From the NCBI RefSeq assembly GCF_900115715.1, contig NZ_FOXM01000017.1, positions 33,988 to 97,987 on the forward strand: a stretch of DNA of 64,000 nucleotides, read 5' to 3'. Of this stretch, positions 1 to 8,798 are shown piece by piece. Numbering within the stretch: the first letter of the stretch is position 1; every line of letters starts with the position of its first letter. Position numbers and translations under genes: made by a program. The stretch is from Geopseudomonas sagittaria (GTDB lineage: Bacteria > Pseudomonadota > Gammaproteobacteria > Pseudomonadales > Pseudomonadaceae). Below the pieces are notes generated by a model, which was given only the letters and a program-made list of their open reading frames with translations, did not search any database and was not told the DNA's origin.

Positions 1-45
1 ACCTCGTTCGCCACCCTCGAGGGGGTGAGCGCGGCGCGCGGCTGA
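1..45 (+). CDS. possible 3' end of an upstream gene (partial)
   Basis: Frame 1 is open from the window edge for 14 codons with G/C-rich third positions and ends in TGA. It may be the tail of a gene that starts outside the window. It is too short to identify. An inverted repeat (GCGGCGCG at 31-38, CGCGCCGC at 51-58) overlaps the stop and could be a hairpin, but no T tract follows it. Bases 59-255 hold no coding signal that I can support. Confidence 0.25.
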   Translation, partial: TSFATLEGVSAARG

Positions 46-255
46 GAGTCCGCGCCGCAGCCCCTCACATGCCCACTATCTAGGGCAGCCAGGTCAACTG
101 CAGCCGGTGGCGCCGCTGGAATGATCGGCCTGCCGCAGAGGCGCGTCAGCGCGAGTGTCGCACCCTGCGGACAAGCGTTGCCGCAGTCACAAAGCCACGG
201 CGGCGCGCCACGCGGCAGGGCAATTTCGCGCTAAGCTGTTGTCAGTATGTGACCA

Positions 256-3200
256 ATGTTTCACATGGATAGCGACAGCATGGGCACCCCCGAGAAGACC
301 TCAACCGTGATCGATCGAAAAGCCCTGTCGGCCACTGCCCAAGCCGCCGCCAAACGCAGCCGGCGCCGGATGTGGAAGGTACGTGCGGGGTTTGCCGGCG
401 CGCTGCTGTTGCTCGCCGCGGCAGGCGCGGTGCTGGCCGCCCGCGAGGCACAAACTTCCGAGTGGCAGTCACGTCTAATCAGCGACTGGTCGGCCAAGCT
501 GAAGTTTCGCGTCGAACCCGGCCCCAGTGACGCCATCCACTATCCGCAGCACGGACCGTTCGACCAGCGTCTGGGCTATGTCGGCCTCCCGGAGTTCATC
601 CGCAAGCTGAACGCCCAGGGCTTCGTGGTTGAACGCCAGGCACGCTTTTCCCCGCCGCTGCTCGAATACACCGGTTACGGCCTCAATCCGCCCTACCGGG
701 AGAAGACCCTCGCCGGCCTGGACATCAGCGACTGCCGCGGCACCTCGATGTTCAACTTCCGTCATCCGCAGCGCCATTACGGCAGCTTCGCCGAGATTCC
801 CCCGCTGATGGTGGCCAGCCTGCTGTTCATCGAGAACCGCCACCTGCTCGACACCGAGCAGGTGCAGCAGAACCCGGCCGTCGACTGGCCGCGCTTCCTC
901 GTGGCCGCCTGGACCCAACTGGCCAGCAAGCTGGACGCCGAAACCGACACGGCCGGCGGCAGCACCCTGGCCACCCAGATCGAGAAATTCCGTCACTCGC
1001 CGGAGGGACGCACCACGGGGGCCACGGAGAAGCTGCGGCAGATGCTGTCGGCCAGCGTTCGCGCCTACCACGAGGGTCGCGAGACCCTGCCCCTGCGCCA
1101 GAAGGTCGTCCACGACTACATCAACAGCGTGCCGCTGTCCGCCGCGCCCGGCTACGGCGAGGTACATGGCGTGGGTGACGGCCTGTGGGTATGGTTCGGC
1201 GCCGACTTCGCGCAGAGCAACCGGGCGCTGGCCGGCGGAGAGGGCATCAGCCTGGCCGAGCAAGGCCTGGCGCTGCGCCAGGTGCTGGCGCTGATGATCG
1301 CCCAGCGCCGACCGTCCTGGTACCTGACCGGCGGCCGTGCCGAACTGGCCGAACTGACCGACAGCCACCTGCGCGTGCTGGCCGGTGCCGGGGTGATCAG
1401 CGAGCCGCTGCGCGACGCCGCGCTGGCCCGCCAGCTGACGTTCCGCAACCCGGCCACCGATCCGGCGCTGCCGCCGGTGGCCAGCGACAAGGGCATCAAC
1501 GCCATCCGCACGCGCCTGGTGCGGCATCTGGGCATGCCGCTGTACGACCTCGACCGCCTGGATCTGTCGGTCGATGCCACCCTCAACCAGCCCCTGCAGC
1601 AGGCGGTCAGCGACTACCTGGCGAAGCTGGCCGACCCGGCGTTCGCCGAGCAGGTCGGCCTGTTCGGCGAACGCCTGCTCAGCCCGCAACTGACCGGCGA
1701 CGTGCGCTACAGCTTCACCCTGTTCGAGCGCGGCGCCAACGGCAACCGCGTGCGCGTGCAGACCGACACCACCGGCCAGCCGTTCGACATCAACGAGGGC
1801 AGCAAGCTGGAGCTGGGCTCCACCGCCAAGCTGCGGGTGCTGGCCACCTACCTGGAGATGGTCGCCGAGCTGTACCAACGCCATGCCGGCAAGACCCCGA
1901 CCGAGCTGCGCGAGCTGTACCATCAGACCAACGAGCGCGACAACCTCAGCCGCTGGGCGCTCGACTACCTGCGGGTGACTCCGCAGGCCAGCCTGGAACA
2001 GATGCTCGATGCGGCGCTGGAGCGCAAGTATTCGGCCAGCCCCGGCGAAACCTTCTTCACCGGCGGCGGCGCGCACACCTTCAACAACTTCCGCAAGGAG
2101 GACAACAATCGCCGGGCCACCGTCCGCGAGTCGCTGCGCGAATCGCTCAACCTGCCGTTCGTGCGCATCCTGCGCGATGTGGTGCGCTACAGCACCTACC
2201 AGATGCCCAACAGCGTGCAGATGCTCACCGACGACAAGGATCCGCGCCGCCTCGAGTACCTGACCCGCTTCGCCGACAAGGAAGGCACGGTGTTCCTGCA
2301 GCGTTTCTGGCGCAAGTACCGCGACAAGGCCCCGCAGGAGATGTTCGACAGCCTGCTCGAAGGCCTGCGCCTGAGTCAGTCGCGCCTGGCTGCCATCCAT
2401 CGCTACCTGTACCCGCAGGCCAGCCTGGAGGAGTTCAGCCAGGTCATGGAGGCGCGCCTGGGCAAGAAACTGTTGCCGACACCGAAGAGACTCGAGGACT
2501 ACTACCACCGCTACGGTCCGGACGCCTTCAACCTGCCGGACCAGGGCTACATCGCCCGCGTGCACCCGCTGGAGCTGTGGCTGATCAGCTACCGCATGCA
2601 GAACCCGCAGGCCACGTTCAGCGAGGTGGTCGAGGCCAGCCGCGACGAACGCCAGGAGGTCTATGGATGGCTGTTCAAGAGCCGTCACCGCAGCGCCCGC
2701 GACAGCCGCATGCGCACCATGATCGAGGTCGAGGCCTTCACCGACCTGCACCAGCGCTGGGCGCGCCTGGGCTTTCCCTTTGAACACATGGTGCCGTCGC
2801 TGGCCAGCGCACTGGGCAGCTCGGGCGATCGCCCGGCGGCGCTGGCCGAACTGATGGGGATCATCATCAACAACGGCGTGCGCCTGCCCACCGTGCGCAT
2901 CGACAACCTGCACTTCGCCCTCGGCACCCCCTACGAAACCCGCCTGCAGCGCGAGCGCACCAGCGGCGAACGGGTGATGTTGCCCGAGGTCGCCACCGCC
3001 CTGCGCAGCGCGGTCGCCGACGTGGTCGAGAACGGCACCGCGCGCCGCCTCAAGGGCGTGCTGCTGCAGGCCGACGGTCAGCCGCTGGTGGTCGGCGGCA
3101 AGACCGGCACCGGCGACAACCGCATCGAGACGGTGACCCGCAGCGGCTGGGTGTCCAGCTCGACGGCGCGCAACCGCACCGCCACCTTCGTGTTCTTCCT

Positions 3201-3417
3201 CGGCCCGCGGCATTTCGGCACTCTCACCGCCTATGTCGCCGGCGAGCAGTCGGAGCGTTTCAGCTTCACCTCGGCGTTGCCGGTGCAGACGCTCAAGGGC
3301 ATGATGCCGCTGCTGCAGCCCTACCTGCTGGCCGAGGCCACCGCCTGCCAGCCACCCGCGAAGGGAGCCCAGGCGCAGCCGCAGATGCATGCTTCGCTGA
3401 ATCCGCACAAGGAATAA
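256..3417 (+). CDS. bifunctional penicillin-binding protein (GT51 glycosyltransferase plus transpeptidase)
   Basis: Membrane-anchored class A penicillin-binding protein that would polymerise lipid II and cross-link peptidoglycan in the periplasm. A cytoplasmic basic tail is followed by one membrane segment (about residues 43-61). The GT51 domain shows IENRH around E193, in the place of the usual EDR-F catalytic motif, and GGSTLATQ at 234-241. The transpeptidase domain carries S-T-A-K with the acyl-serine at S522, S-L-N at 630-632 and K-T-G at 949-951. At 1053 residues it is longer than typical PBP1a/1b; much of the excess lies between the SxN and KTG motifs. The start is uncertain, because ATG codons at 265 and 280 are alternatives and none has a clear ribosome site. 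The stop is 3 bp before the next gene, so the two are probably co-translated. Confidence 0.88.
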   Translation: MFHMDSDSMGTPEKTSTVIDRKALSATAQAAAKRSRRRMWKVRAGFAGALLLLAAAGAVLAAREAQTSEWQSRLISDWSAKLKFRVEPGPSDAIHYPQHGPFDQRLGYVGLPEFIRKLNAQGFVVERQARFSPPLLEYTGYGLNPPYREKTLAGLDISDCRGTSMFNFRHPQRHYGSFAEIPPLMVASLLFIENRHLLDTEQVQQNPAVDWPRFLVAAWTQLASKLDAETDTAGGSTLATQIEKFRHSPEGRTTGATEKLRQMLSASVRAYHEGRETLPLRQKVVHDYINSVPLSAAPGYGEVHGVGDGLWVWFGADFAQSNRALAGGEGISLAEQGLALRQVLALMIAQRRPSWYLTGGRAELAELTDSHLRVLAGAGVISEPLRDAALARQLTFRNPATDPALPPVASDKGINAIRTRLVRHLGMPLYDLDRLDLSVDATLNQPLQQAVSDYLAKLADPAFAEQVGLFGERLLSPQLTGDVRYSFTLFERGANGNRVRVQTDTTGQPFDINEGSKLELGSTAKLRVLATYLEMVAELYQRHAGKTPTELRELYHQTNERDNLSRWALDYLRVTPQASLEQMLDAALERKYSASPGETFFTGGGAHTFNNFRKEDNNRRATVRESLRESLNLPFVRILRDVVRYSTYQMPNSVQMLTDDKDPRRLEYLTRFADKEGTVFLQRFWRKYRDKAPQEMFDSLLEGLRLSQSRLAAIHRYLYPQASLEEFSQVMEARLGKKLLPTPKRLEDYYHRYGPDAFNLPDQGYIARVHPLELWLISYRMQNPQATFSEVVEASRDERQEVYGWLFKSRHRSARDSRMRTMIEVEAFTDLHQRWARLGFPFEHMVPSLASALGSSGDRPAALAELMGIIINNGVRLPTVRIDNLHFALGTPYETRLQRERTSGERVMLPEVATALRSAVADVVENGTARRLKGVLLQADGQPLVVGGKTGTGDNRIETVTRSGWVSSSTARNRTATFVFFLGPRHFGTLTAYVAGEQSERFSFTSALPVQTLKGMMPLLQPYLLAEATACQPPAKGAQAQPQMHASLNPHKE

Positions 3418-3420
3418 GCC

Positions 3421-5235
3421 GTGATCCCGCGTCACCCCTGGCTGCAGCGCTGCGCGCTCGGCCTGAGCGTCACCCTGCTGCTCACTGCCTGCGCCCGCGA
3501 CCGTGAACCGACCCTGGAAATCCGCCCGATCCAGCCGGAGGCTGCCAGCGGCTACCAGGCCAAACCCGGCTGGCAGCTGCAGCGCTACGCGGTGGCCGCC
3601 GCCAACCCGCTGGCCGCCGAGGCCGGCCGGCAGATCCTGCAGGCCGGCGGCAGCGCGGTGGATGCGGCGATTGCCGTGCAGATGGTGCTCGGCCTGGTCG
3701 AACCGCAGTCCAGCGGGATCGGTGGCGGCGCCTTCCTGCTGCACTGGAACGGCCAACGCCTGGACGCCTGGGACGGTCGCGAAACCGCACCGGCCGACGC
3801 CGACGAAGAGATGTTCCTCAACAGCGACGGCCAGCCGATGGCGTTCATCGACGCGGTGGTCGGTGGCCGCGCGGTCGGCGTGCCCGGCCTGGTGAAGATG
3901 CTCGAGGCGGCGCACCGCAGCCACGGCCGGCTGCCGTGGGCGGTGCTGTTCGTGCCGGCCATCGAGCTGGCCGAGCAGGGCTTCGCGGTCAGTCCGCGCC
4001 TGCACCAGTTGCTCGCCGCCGACGCCCACCTGCGCCGCGACCCGGCTGCCGCCAGCTTCTACTACCGCGCCGACGGCTCGGCGCTGCCGGTCGGCCATCG
4101 GCTGCGCAACCCGGCGCTGGCCCAGGTGCTGCGGGGCATCGCCCGCCACGGCAGCGCCGCCTTCTACACGGGAGCGGTGGCGCAGGCGATGGTCGGCAAG
4201 GTGCGCCAGCACCCGGACAACCCCGGCCGCCTGCAACTGGCCGACCTGCAGCGCTACCAGCCGCTGCGCCGCGAGGCGCTGTGCCAGCTGTGGCTGGCGC
4301 AGTACCGGGTGTGCGGCTTCCCGCCGCCCTCCTCCGGGCAGCTGACGCAGATGCAGATCCTCGGCCTGCTGGAGCAGCTGCCGGTCCTCGAGCAGCCGCT
4401 GGAGGACAGTCGCCCCTCGGCCGAATTCCTCCATCGCTACAGCGAGGCCGCCAAGCTGGCGTTTGCCGACCGCGCCCAGTACATCGCCGACCCGGCTTTC
4501 GTGGCACCGCCGGCCGGCGACTGGCGCAGCCTGCTGGCGCCCGCCTACCTCAAGCAGCGCGCCGCGCTGATCGGCGACAGGAGCATGGGCACGGCGCGCC
4601 ACGGCGTGCCCGGTGGCGTGCCGCTGGCCTGGGCGCCGCAGGCGGCTCAGGAAGAGTACGGCACCAGCCACATCAGCATCGTCGATGCCGCGGGCAACGC
4701 CCTGGCGATGACCAGCAGCGTCGAACAGGCCTTCGGTGCCCGTCTGCTCAGCGACGGCGGCAGCGGCCTGCCCGGCGGCTTCCTGCTCAACAACCAGCTT
4801 ACCGACTTCGCCCTCGCGCCACGCGACAGCGAGGGCCGGCCGGTGGCCAACCGCGTCGAGTCGGGCAAGCGACCGCGCTCGAGCATGAGTCCGACCCTGG
4901 TATTCGATGGCATGAACGGCGGCCTGCTGGCCAGCCTGGGCTCGCCGGGCGGTGCGGGGATCATTCACTTCACCGGCAAGACCCTGCTCGGCCTGTACCC
5001 ATGGCAGCTCGATGCCCAGCGCGCCATCGACCTGCCCAACTTCACCAACTTCAACGGCCCCACCGTGTTGGAAAAGGACCGCTTCCCGCCGTCCACCCTC
5101 GAGGCGCTGCGCGCGCAGGGCCACGAGGTCGGCGAAAGCGAGCTGCCCAGCGGCCTGCAGGCCATCCAGCGCACGCCCGAGGGACTGTTCGGCGGCGCCG
5201 ATCCGCGCCGCGAAGGGGTGGTGGTCGGCGAGTAG
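3421..5235 (+). CDS. ggt: gamma-glutamyltransferase, predicted lipoprotein
   Basis: N-terminal-nucleophile hydrolase that cleaves gamma-glutamyl bonds such as those of glutathione. It is made as one chain that self-cleaves into two subunits. The GTG start lies 3 bp after the penicillin-binding protein stop. The N terminus is a lipoprotein signal with lipobox LTAC and C24 as the lipidated residue, so it should be anchored in the periplasm. The processing site is in the G-T-S-H motif with T415 as predicted nucleophile. The downstream GSPGGAGI glycine-rich segment is also present. Its length of 604 residues is normal. Coupling to a peptidoglycan synthase is unusual and suggests a possible envelope role, since peptidoglycan also contains a gamma-linked glutamate; that is inference only. 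Confidence 0.88.
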   Translation: MIPRHPWLQRCALGLSVTLLLTACARDREPTLEIRPIQPEAASGYQAKPGWQLQRYAVAAANPLAAEAGRQILQAGGSAVDAAIAVQMVLGLVEPQSSGIGGGAFLLHWNGQRLDAWDGRETAPADADEEMFLNSDGQPMAFIDAVVGGRAVGVPGLVKMLEAAHRSHGRLPWAVLFVPAIELAEQGFAVSPRLHQLLAADAHLRRDPAAASFYYRADGSALPVGHRLRNPALAQVLRGIARHGSAAFYTGAVAQAMVGKVRQHPDNPGRLQLADLQRYQPLRREALCQLWLAQYRVCGFPPPSSGQLTQMQILGLLEQLPVLEQPLEDSRPSAEFLHRYSEAAKLAFADRAQYIADPAFVAPPAGDWRSLLAPAYLKQRAALIGDRSMGTARHGVPGGVPLAWAPQAAQEEYGTSHISIVDAAGNALAMTSSVEQAFGARLLSDGGSGLPGGFLLNNQLTDFALAPRDSEGRPVANRVESGKRPRSSMSPTLVFDGMNGGLLASLGSPGGAGIIHFTGKTLLGLYPWQLDAQRAIDLPNFTNFNGPTVLEKDRFPPSTLEALRAQGHEVGESELPSGLQAIQRTPEGLFGGADPRREGVVVGE

Positions 5236-5696
5236 CGGCTGCCGCAGACCGGCCATGATTCACTCGATCAGGGCTCATCGCCGCTTGCCAAAACGCCAGC
5301 GGTCACGGCCCTGGCGGTCCAGAGGCGTGCTCAAGCACGCCGGGCCTGGCGCGCTGCCAGAGCCCCAAGCCGGCTCACCCGCACTTTTCGTGGAAATAAT
5401 TTCCGCTTCCCGAATTACCGCGCCAGCTCTTTCAAATTCAAAGACTTGCGCGTTCCTGATAAAAACAAACCGCTCAAATAATTGCCTTATTCCAGCCCTT
5501 GCAAAGACCACAGGAAAAATAAAGCTATACATCCCCAATAAAGCGAGTACATTGATCTCACTGCTTTGCAATTGTCACTTCGATACTCGGCTTGATGCTT
5601 CTTCGCTTCATCTCCTTGGTTCGTCTTGCTTTTAGCGTCTCAGTCTCGGCCTGAATACTTCAGCGTCGCAGCCTTATTACACCTTGGAGATACATC
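5236..5696. other. 461-base gene-free region with AT-rich leader of the cold-shock gene
   Basis: No convincing coding sequence. From about 5390 to 5690 the composition shifts abruptly to AT-rich, unlike the flanking G+C-rich genes. This fits the promoter and long 5' untranslated leader typical of cold-shock genes. A TATACA box at about 5526 is a possible -10, but no well-spaced -35 is visible. TTGGAG at 5683-5688 is the ribosome site of the downstream gene. Confidence 0.5.
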
Positions 5697-5909
5697 ATGT
5701 CTGGTCGTCAAAATGGCACCGTAAAATGGTTCAACGATGAAAAAGGTTTCGGCTTCATTACGCCGACTGACGGCAGTGCCGACCTTTTCGTCCACTACCG
5801 CTCAATCGAAAGCGCAGGCTTCAAAAGCCTGAGCGAAGGCCAAGCTGTCTCCTTCCTGCCTGCCAAGGGCCAGAAAGGGATGCAGGCTGATCAGGTTCAA
5901 GTCATCTAA
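5697..5909 (+). CDS. cold-shock protein, CspA family
   Basis: 70-residue single OB-fold RNA/DNA-binding protein acting as an RNA chaperone. RNP1 is KGFGFI (residues 16-21) and RNP2 is LFVHYRSI (30-37). A tyrosine replaces the more usual phenylalanine in RNP2. It starts at ATG 5697 after TTGGAG. It is monocistronic, between an AT-rich leader and a strong intrinsic terminator. Which of the several Pseudomonas Csp paralogues it corresponds to cannot be decided from sequence alone. Confidence 0.95.
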   Translation: MSGRQNGTVKWFNDEKGFGFITPTDGSADLFVHYRSIESAGFKSLSEGQAVSFLPAKGQKGMQADQVQVI

Positions 5910-5921
5910 GACGCCTGATCC

Positions 5922-5952
5922 AAAAAAGCCCCGCGTTGCGGGGCTTTTTTTC
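5922..5952 (+). terminator. intrinsic terminator of the cold-shock gene
   Basis: Eight-pair stem AGCCCCGC / GCGGGGCT with a GTT loop, flanked by an A run on the left and a T run on the right, so it could work in both directions. Confidence 0.93.
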
Positions 5953-6018
5953 GTCTGCAATATTCCTTATCTCCGCAGCGCAACCCAATCAGCATCTGTC
6001 CCGAAGTTTCGTCGCCAC

Positions 6019-6035
6019 ACTCATGAATTATGAGT
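6019..6035. repeat. perfect inverted repeat ACTCAT-N5-ATGAGT
   Basis: A 6-bp arm palindrome between the cold-shock terminator and the 3' end of the FHA gene. No function is assignable; it could be a protein-binding site or chance. Confidence 0.3.
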
Positions 6036-6144
6036 ACAGCGCCCAGGTGCACTTTCGAAGTCCAGGGGGCCGAACAGCGTAAGGCTGCAACCGGTCAGCT
6101 ACTCGCAGCACCACCCATCGCAACCGGCGATCAGCCCCTCTTGC

Positions 6145-6996
6145 TCAGAACATCATCAGCACGGCAGCACCCGCCAGCAGCAGGGCTCCGCCGGCGATCA
6201 GGCCGACATGCAGCGGACTCAGACCACCGGCGGGCGCCGTTGCAGCCGCCGGCTGGGCCGCAGCCCGCAGCGGATTGGCGGTGGGCCGCGAGCTGGCCGT
6301 CTTCGGTTTGTCCAGCTTGGGCAGATCCAGAGCACGGACGAACTGGGTGGCGTCGGCATCGTCAGCCGCCTCGGCCTCGATCGGCGTGTCGATCCTGGGG
6401 CCGATCACCAACAGGCTCACCGAACCCATGCGCACCTCGTCACCGGGCTTGAGCGTGGCGGTGCCGACCTTGCGCTGGTTGACGTACACGCCATTGGCCG
6501 ACGCCAGGTCCTTGACCTCCAAGACGTCGTCCTTGAGGAAGAACTCGCAGTGACGGCGCGACAGTTCGGGGTCGCTGAAGCATAGTTCGCTCTTCGGCGA
6601 ACGACCAAAGCCCATGCTGCCCGGCTGGATCTGGAACTTCTTGCCGATCTGCTCGCCGCTGGCCACCTGCAGGAACCAGCGCACCGTGGCGTCGGGGCGG
6701 ATCGGCGCCTTACTCGGCTCGAGCAGCAGCAGCTCGACGCTGCCGAAGCGCAGCCGATCATCGGGGCGCAGTTGGTAGGCTGCGGTGATGCGGGTGTCGT
6801 TGACGAAGGTGCCGGTGGCGCTGTCGCAATCGCTGAGGAAGTAGTGGCCATCCTGCTGGCGAATCTCGGCGTGCAGGGCACTGATGCCGGGATCGCCAAG
6901 CACCAACTGGTTGCGCCGGTCCTGACCGATGGTGAAGCGCTCCTCGACCAGCCAGACGGGAGCCTGGCGGCCGTCCTTGAAGTGCAGTTTGAGCAT
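6145..6996 (-). CDS. double FHA-domain membrane protein
   Basis: 283-residue protein with two forkhead-associated domains, which bind phosphothreonine peptides (first about residues 15-95, second about 105-200; the second has GFGRSPKSEL and SRRHCEF). A Pro/Ala-rich linker leads to a C-terminal membrane helix in the last 25 residues, so the FHA domains should be cytoplasmic and tail-anchored. The start is placed at ATG 6996, where the FHA fold begins (MLKLHFKDGR). It is the third gene of a phosphatase-kinase-FHA operon and is a likely reader or substrate of the kinase. No type VI secretion genes lie nearby, although FHA/kinase/phosphatase sets often occur there. Confidence 0.88.
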   Translation of the reverse strand: MLKLHFKDGRQAPVWLVEERFTIGQDRRNQLVLGDPGISALHAEIRQQDGHYFLSDCDSATGTFVNDTRITAAYQLRPDDRLRFGSVELLLLEPSKAPIRPDATVRWFLQVASGEQIGKKFQIQPGSMGFGRSPKSELCFSDPELSRRHCEFFLKDDVLEVKDLASANGVYVNQRKVGTATLKPGDEVRMGSVSLLVIGPRIDTPIEAEAADDADATQFVRALDLPKLDKPKTASSRPTANPLRAAAQPAAATAPAGGLSPLHVGLIAGGALLLAGAAVLMMF

Positions 6997-7049
6997 ATGT
7001 GCCTTGAACCCTGTCCCGTGTGCGCCGCCAGCATGGCGACGACTCCCTG

Positions 7050-8783
7050 TCAGTTGCCGAATAGATTGTTCCACACCCGCTTGACCGGGTTGCTGGTTTC
7101 CGTGCTGCTAGTAGTAGCCGGCGCCGTTGCCTGCTGCGGGGCCGGGCGACTGGTCGACGCCCTTCTCGCCGCACGGGCCGAACTCACCAGCTGCTGGTGC
7201 TCACCGTGCATCGCCAGCAGCTGCGCATCGTCCGGCTGCGCCTGCAGGCCGCGCTCGATCATAGCCAGGGCGGCGGGAAAGTCGCCGCGCCGGTAGGCGC
7301 CATTGGCCATGTCGCGGTACAGCGCGGCAACCCGCGCAAGGCCGGCCAGAGCCTGCTCGTTGTCGGGAGCCCAGTCGAGGATCTGTCGGTAGTAGTGCAC
7401 CGCACTGTCGTCCGCGGGCAGCAGCAGGCGCTGATCGGCAATGCTCTGCTCGGCGCGCGCCAGCTGCTGGGCAATCCGCGCGGCCAGCACCCGGCGCAGA
7501 CCGTCGAGGGCGCCGGCATGCCCGCTGTCCAGGGCCAGGGCCTGATGGAAATGGTACTCGGCGCTGTCCTCGGCAGGCGTCACCAGCTGTCCCGCGGCCA
7601 GACGCTGCTCGGCGAGTTCGAGGAAACCTTCGATGCGCTTCGCCCTGACCCGCTCGAGACCGGCCTGGGCGGCCTGGTTGCGCGCGTCGATCGCCAGCAC
7701 TTCGCGGAAGTAGTGTTCGGCGCTGCCACCAGCCGGCGCCACCAGCTGTCCCGCGGCCAGACGTTGCTCGGCCTGGGCCAGCAGGTCATCGATCTGCGCC
7801 TGCTGACGCCAGTACAGGCCGCCGGCGGTCAGGGTGACGATCAGCGCCACGCTGGTGAACAGCAGCACCAGCCACGACTTGCGCGGCGTGCCTGCGCGGG
7901 CCGGCTTGCCCGCAGCGACCGGAGCACGCTCGCGGGCGGCACTCACCGCCACGGCCGGACCGATGCGGGTGACATCCGGGTCGCTCAGGTCGACCTCGTC
8001 CAGCGCCGCCAGCAGCTCGCGGCAGTCGTAGAAGCGCTGCTGCGGCTGCTTGGCCAGCATGCGATCGAGCAGACTCTGGCAACCCGCCAGGGCGGCCGGC
8101 AACGGCGGCGGCACCAGCTGCACGTGGTTCATCACCGTCTGCGTGTAGTTGCCCGCGCGGAACGGATTGCTGCCGGTAAGCATCTCCAGCAGGATCACGC
8201 CGAGGCTGTAGATGTCGCTGCGCGCGTCCAGCGGCTGGCACTGCGCCTGCTCCGGGCTGCTGTAGGCCGGGCTGCCGACGGCGATGCCGAACTGGGTCAG
8301 CTCGCTGTCGAGGTCGAGGTCCTTGGCCACGCCGAAGTCGGTGAGCACCGCCGTGCCATCGCCACGGAACAGGATGTTGGCCGGCTTGACGTCGCGATGC
8401 ACCAGGCCCTGGTCATGCACCACGGCCAGGCCGCTGGCGATCTGGCGGACGATCGCCAGCGCGCGCTGCGGCGCGAACAGTTCGCCCTTGTGCCGGGCCA
8501 GGTCGCCGCCGGGAAGGAACTCCATGGCCAGGTAGTGACGGCCGTCGGCCAGTTGGTCGATGTCGTAGATGGTGATGATCGAGGGGTGATGCAGGGAGGC
8601 AACCAGGTGGCCTTCCTTGATGAAGCGCTGGATGTACTCCTGGCTCTCGGACTTGCTGAGGATCTTGATCGCCACCTTGCGCTGCAGCGACTGCTGGGTG
8701 GCCAGGTGGACCTCGGCCATGCCGCCCTTGCCCAGTGGGCCATGCAGGGTGTAGCCGGGGATTTGCAGTGCGCTGTCACTCAT
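7050..8783 (-). CDS. Hanks-type serine/threonine protein kinase, transmembrane
   Basis: 577-residue eukaryotic-like kinase. The glycine loop is GKGGMAEV (18-25), the ATP lysine K40, the catalytic loop HRDVKPAN with D131, DFG with D149, and the P+1 region has SSPEQ. A membrane helix lies at 303-325. The periplasmic part holds three tandem units of about 53 residues (start about 333, 387 and 440), each beginning like LAxAEQRLAAGQLVxPA, then a last TPR-like unit. The N-terminal kinase domain should be cytoplasmic. It starts 15 bp after the phosphatase stop and ends 53 bp before the FHA gene, so the three genes form one transcription unit. Confidence 0.93.
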   Translation of the reverse strand: MSDSALQIPGYTLHGPLGKGGMAEVHLATQQSLQRKVAIKILSKSESQEYIQRFIKEGHLVASLHHPSIITIYDIDQLADGRHYLAMEFLPGGDLARHKGELFAPQRALAIVRQIASGLAVVHDQGLVHRDVKPANILFRGDGTAVLTDFGVAKDLDLDSELTQFGIAVGSPAYSSPEQAQCQPLDARSDIYSLGVILLEMLTGSNPFRAGNYTQTVMNHVQLVPPPLPAALAGCQSLLDRMLAKQPQQRFYDCRELLAALDEVDLSDPDVTRIGPAVAVSAARERAPVAAGKPARAGTPRKSWLVLLFTSVALIVTLTAGGLYWRQQAQIDDLLAQAEQRLAAGQLVAPAGGSAEHYFREVLAIDARNQAAQAGLERVRAKRIEGFLELAEQRLAAGQLVTPAEDSAEYHFHQALALDSGHAGALDGLRRVLAARIAQQLARAEQSIADQRLLLPADDSAVHYYRQILDWAPDNEQALAGLARVAALYRDMANGAYRRGDFPAALAMIERGLQAQPDDAQLLAMHGEHQQLVSSARAARRASTSRPAPQQATAPATTSSTETSNPVKRVWNNLFGN

Positions 8784-8798
8784 GGGATAGGTGCCGGA

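Noticed and set aside
475..5256. A 1593-codon open frame on the minus strand across the PBP and ggt genes
   Set aside because: It is the antisense of two confidently identified genes; long antisense frames are common in G+C-rich DNA, and its translation has no domain and a biased Gln/Arg/Val/Gly composition.
5952..6144. Possible small gene between the cold-shock terminator and the FHA gene
   Set aside because: The open frame starting near 6030 runs mostly antisense to the FHA gene and has no ribosome site.
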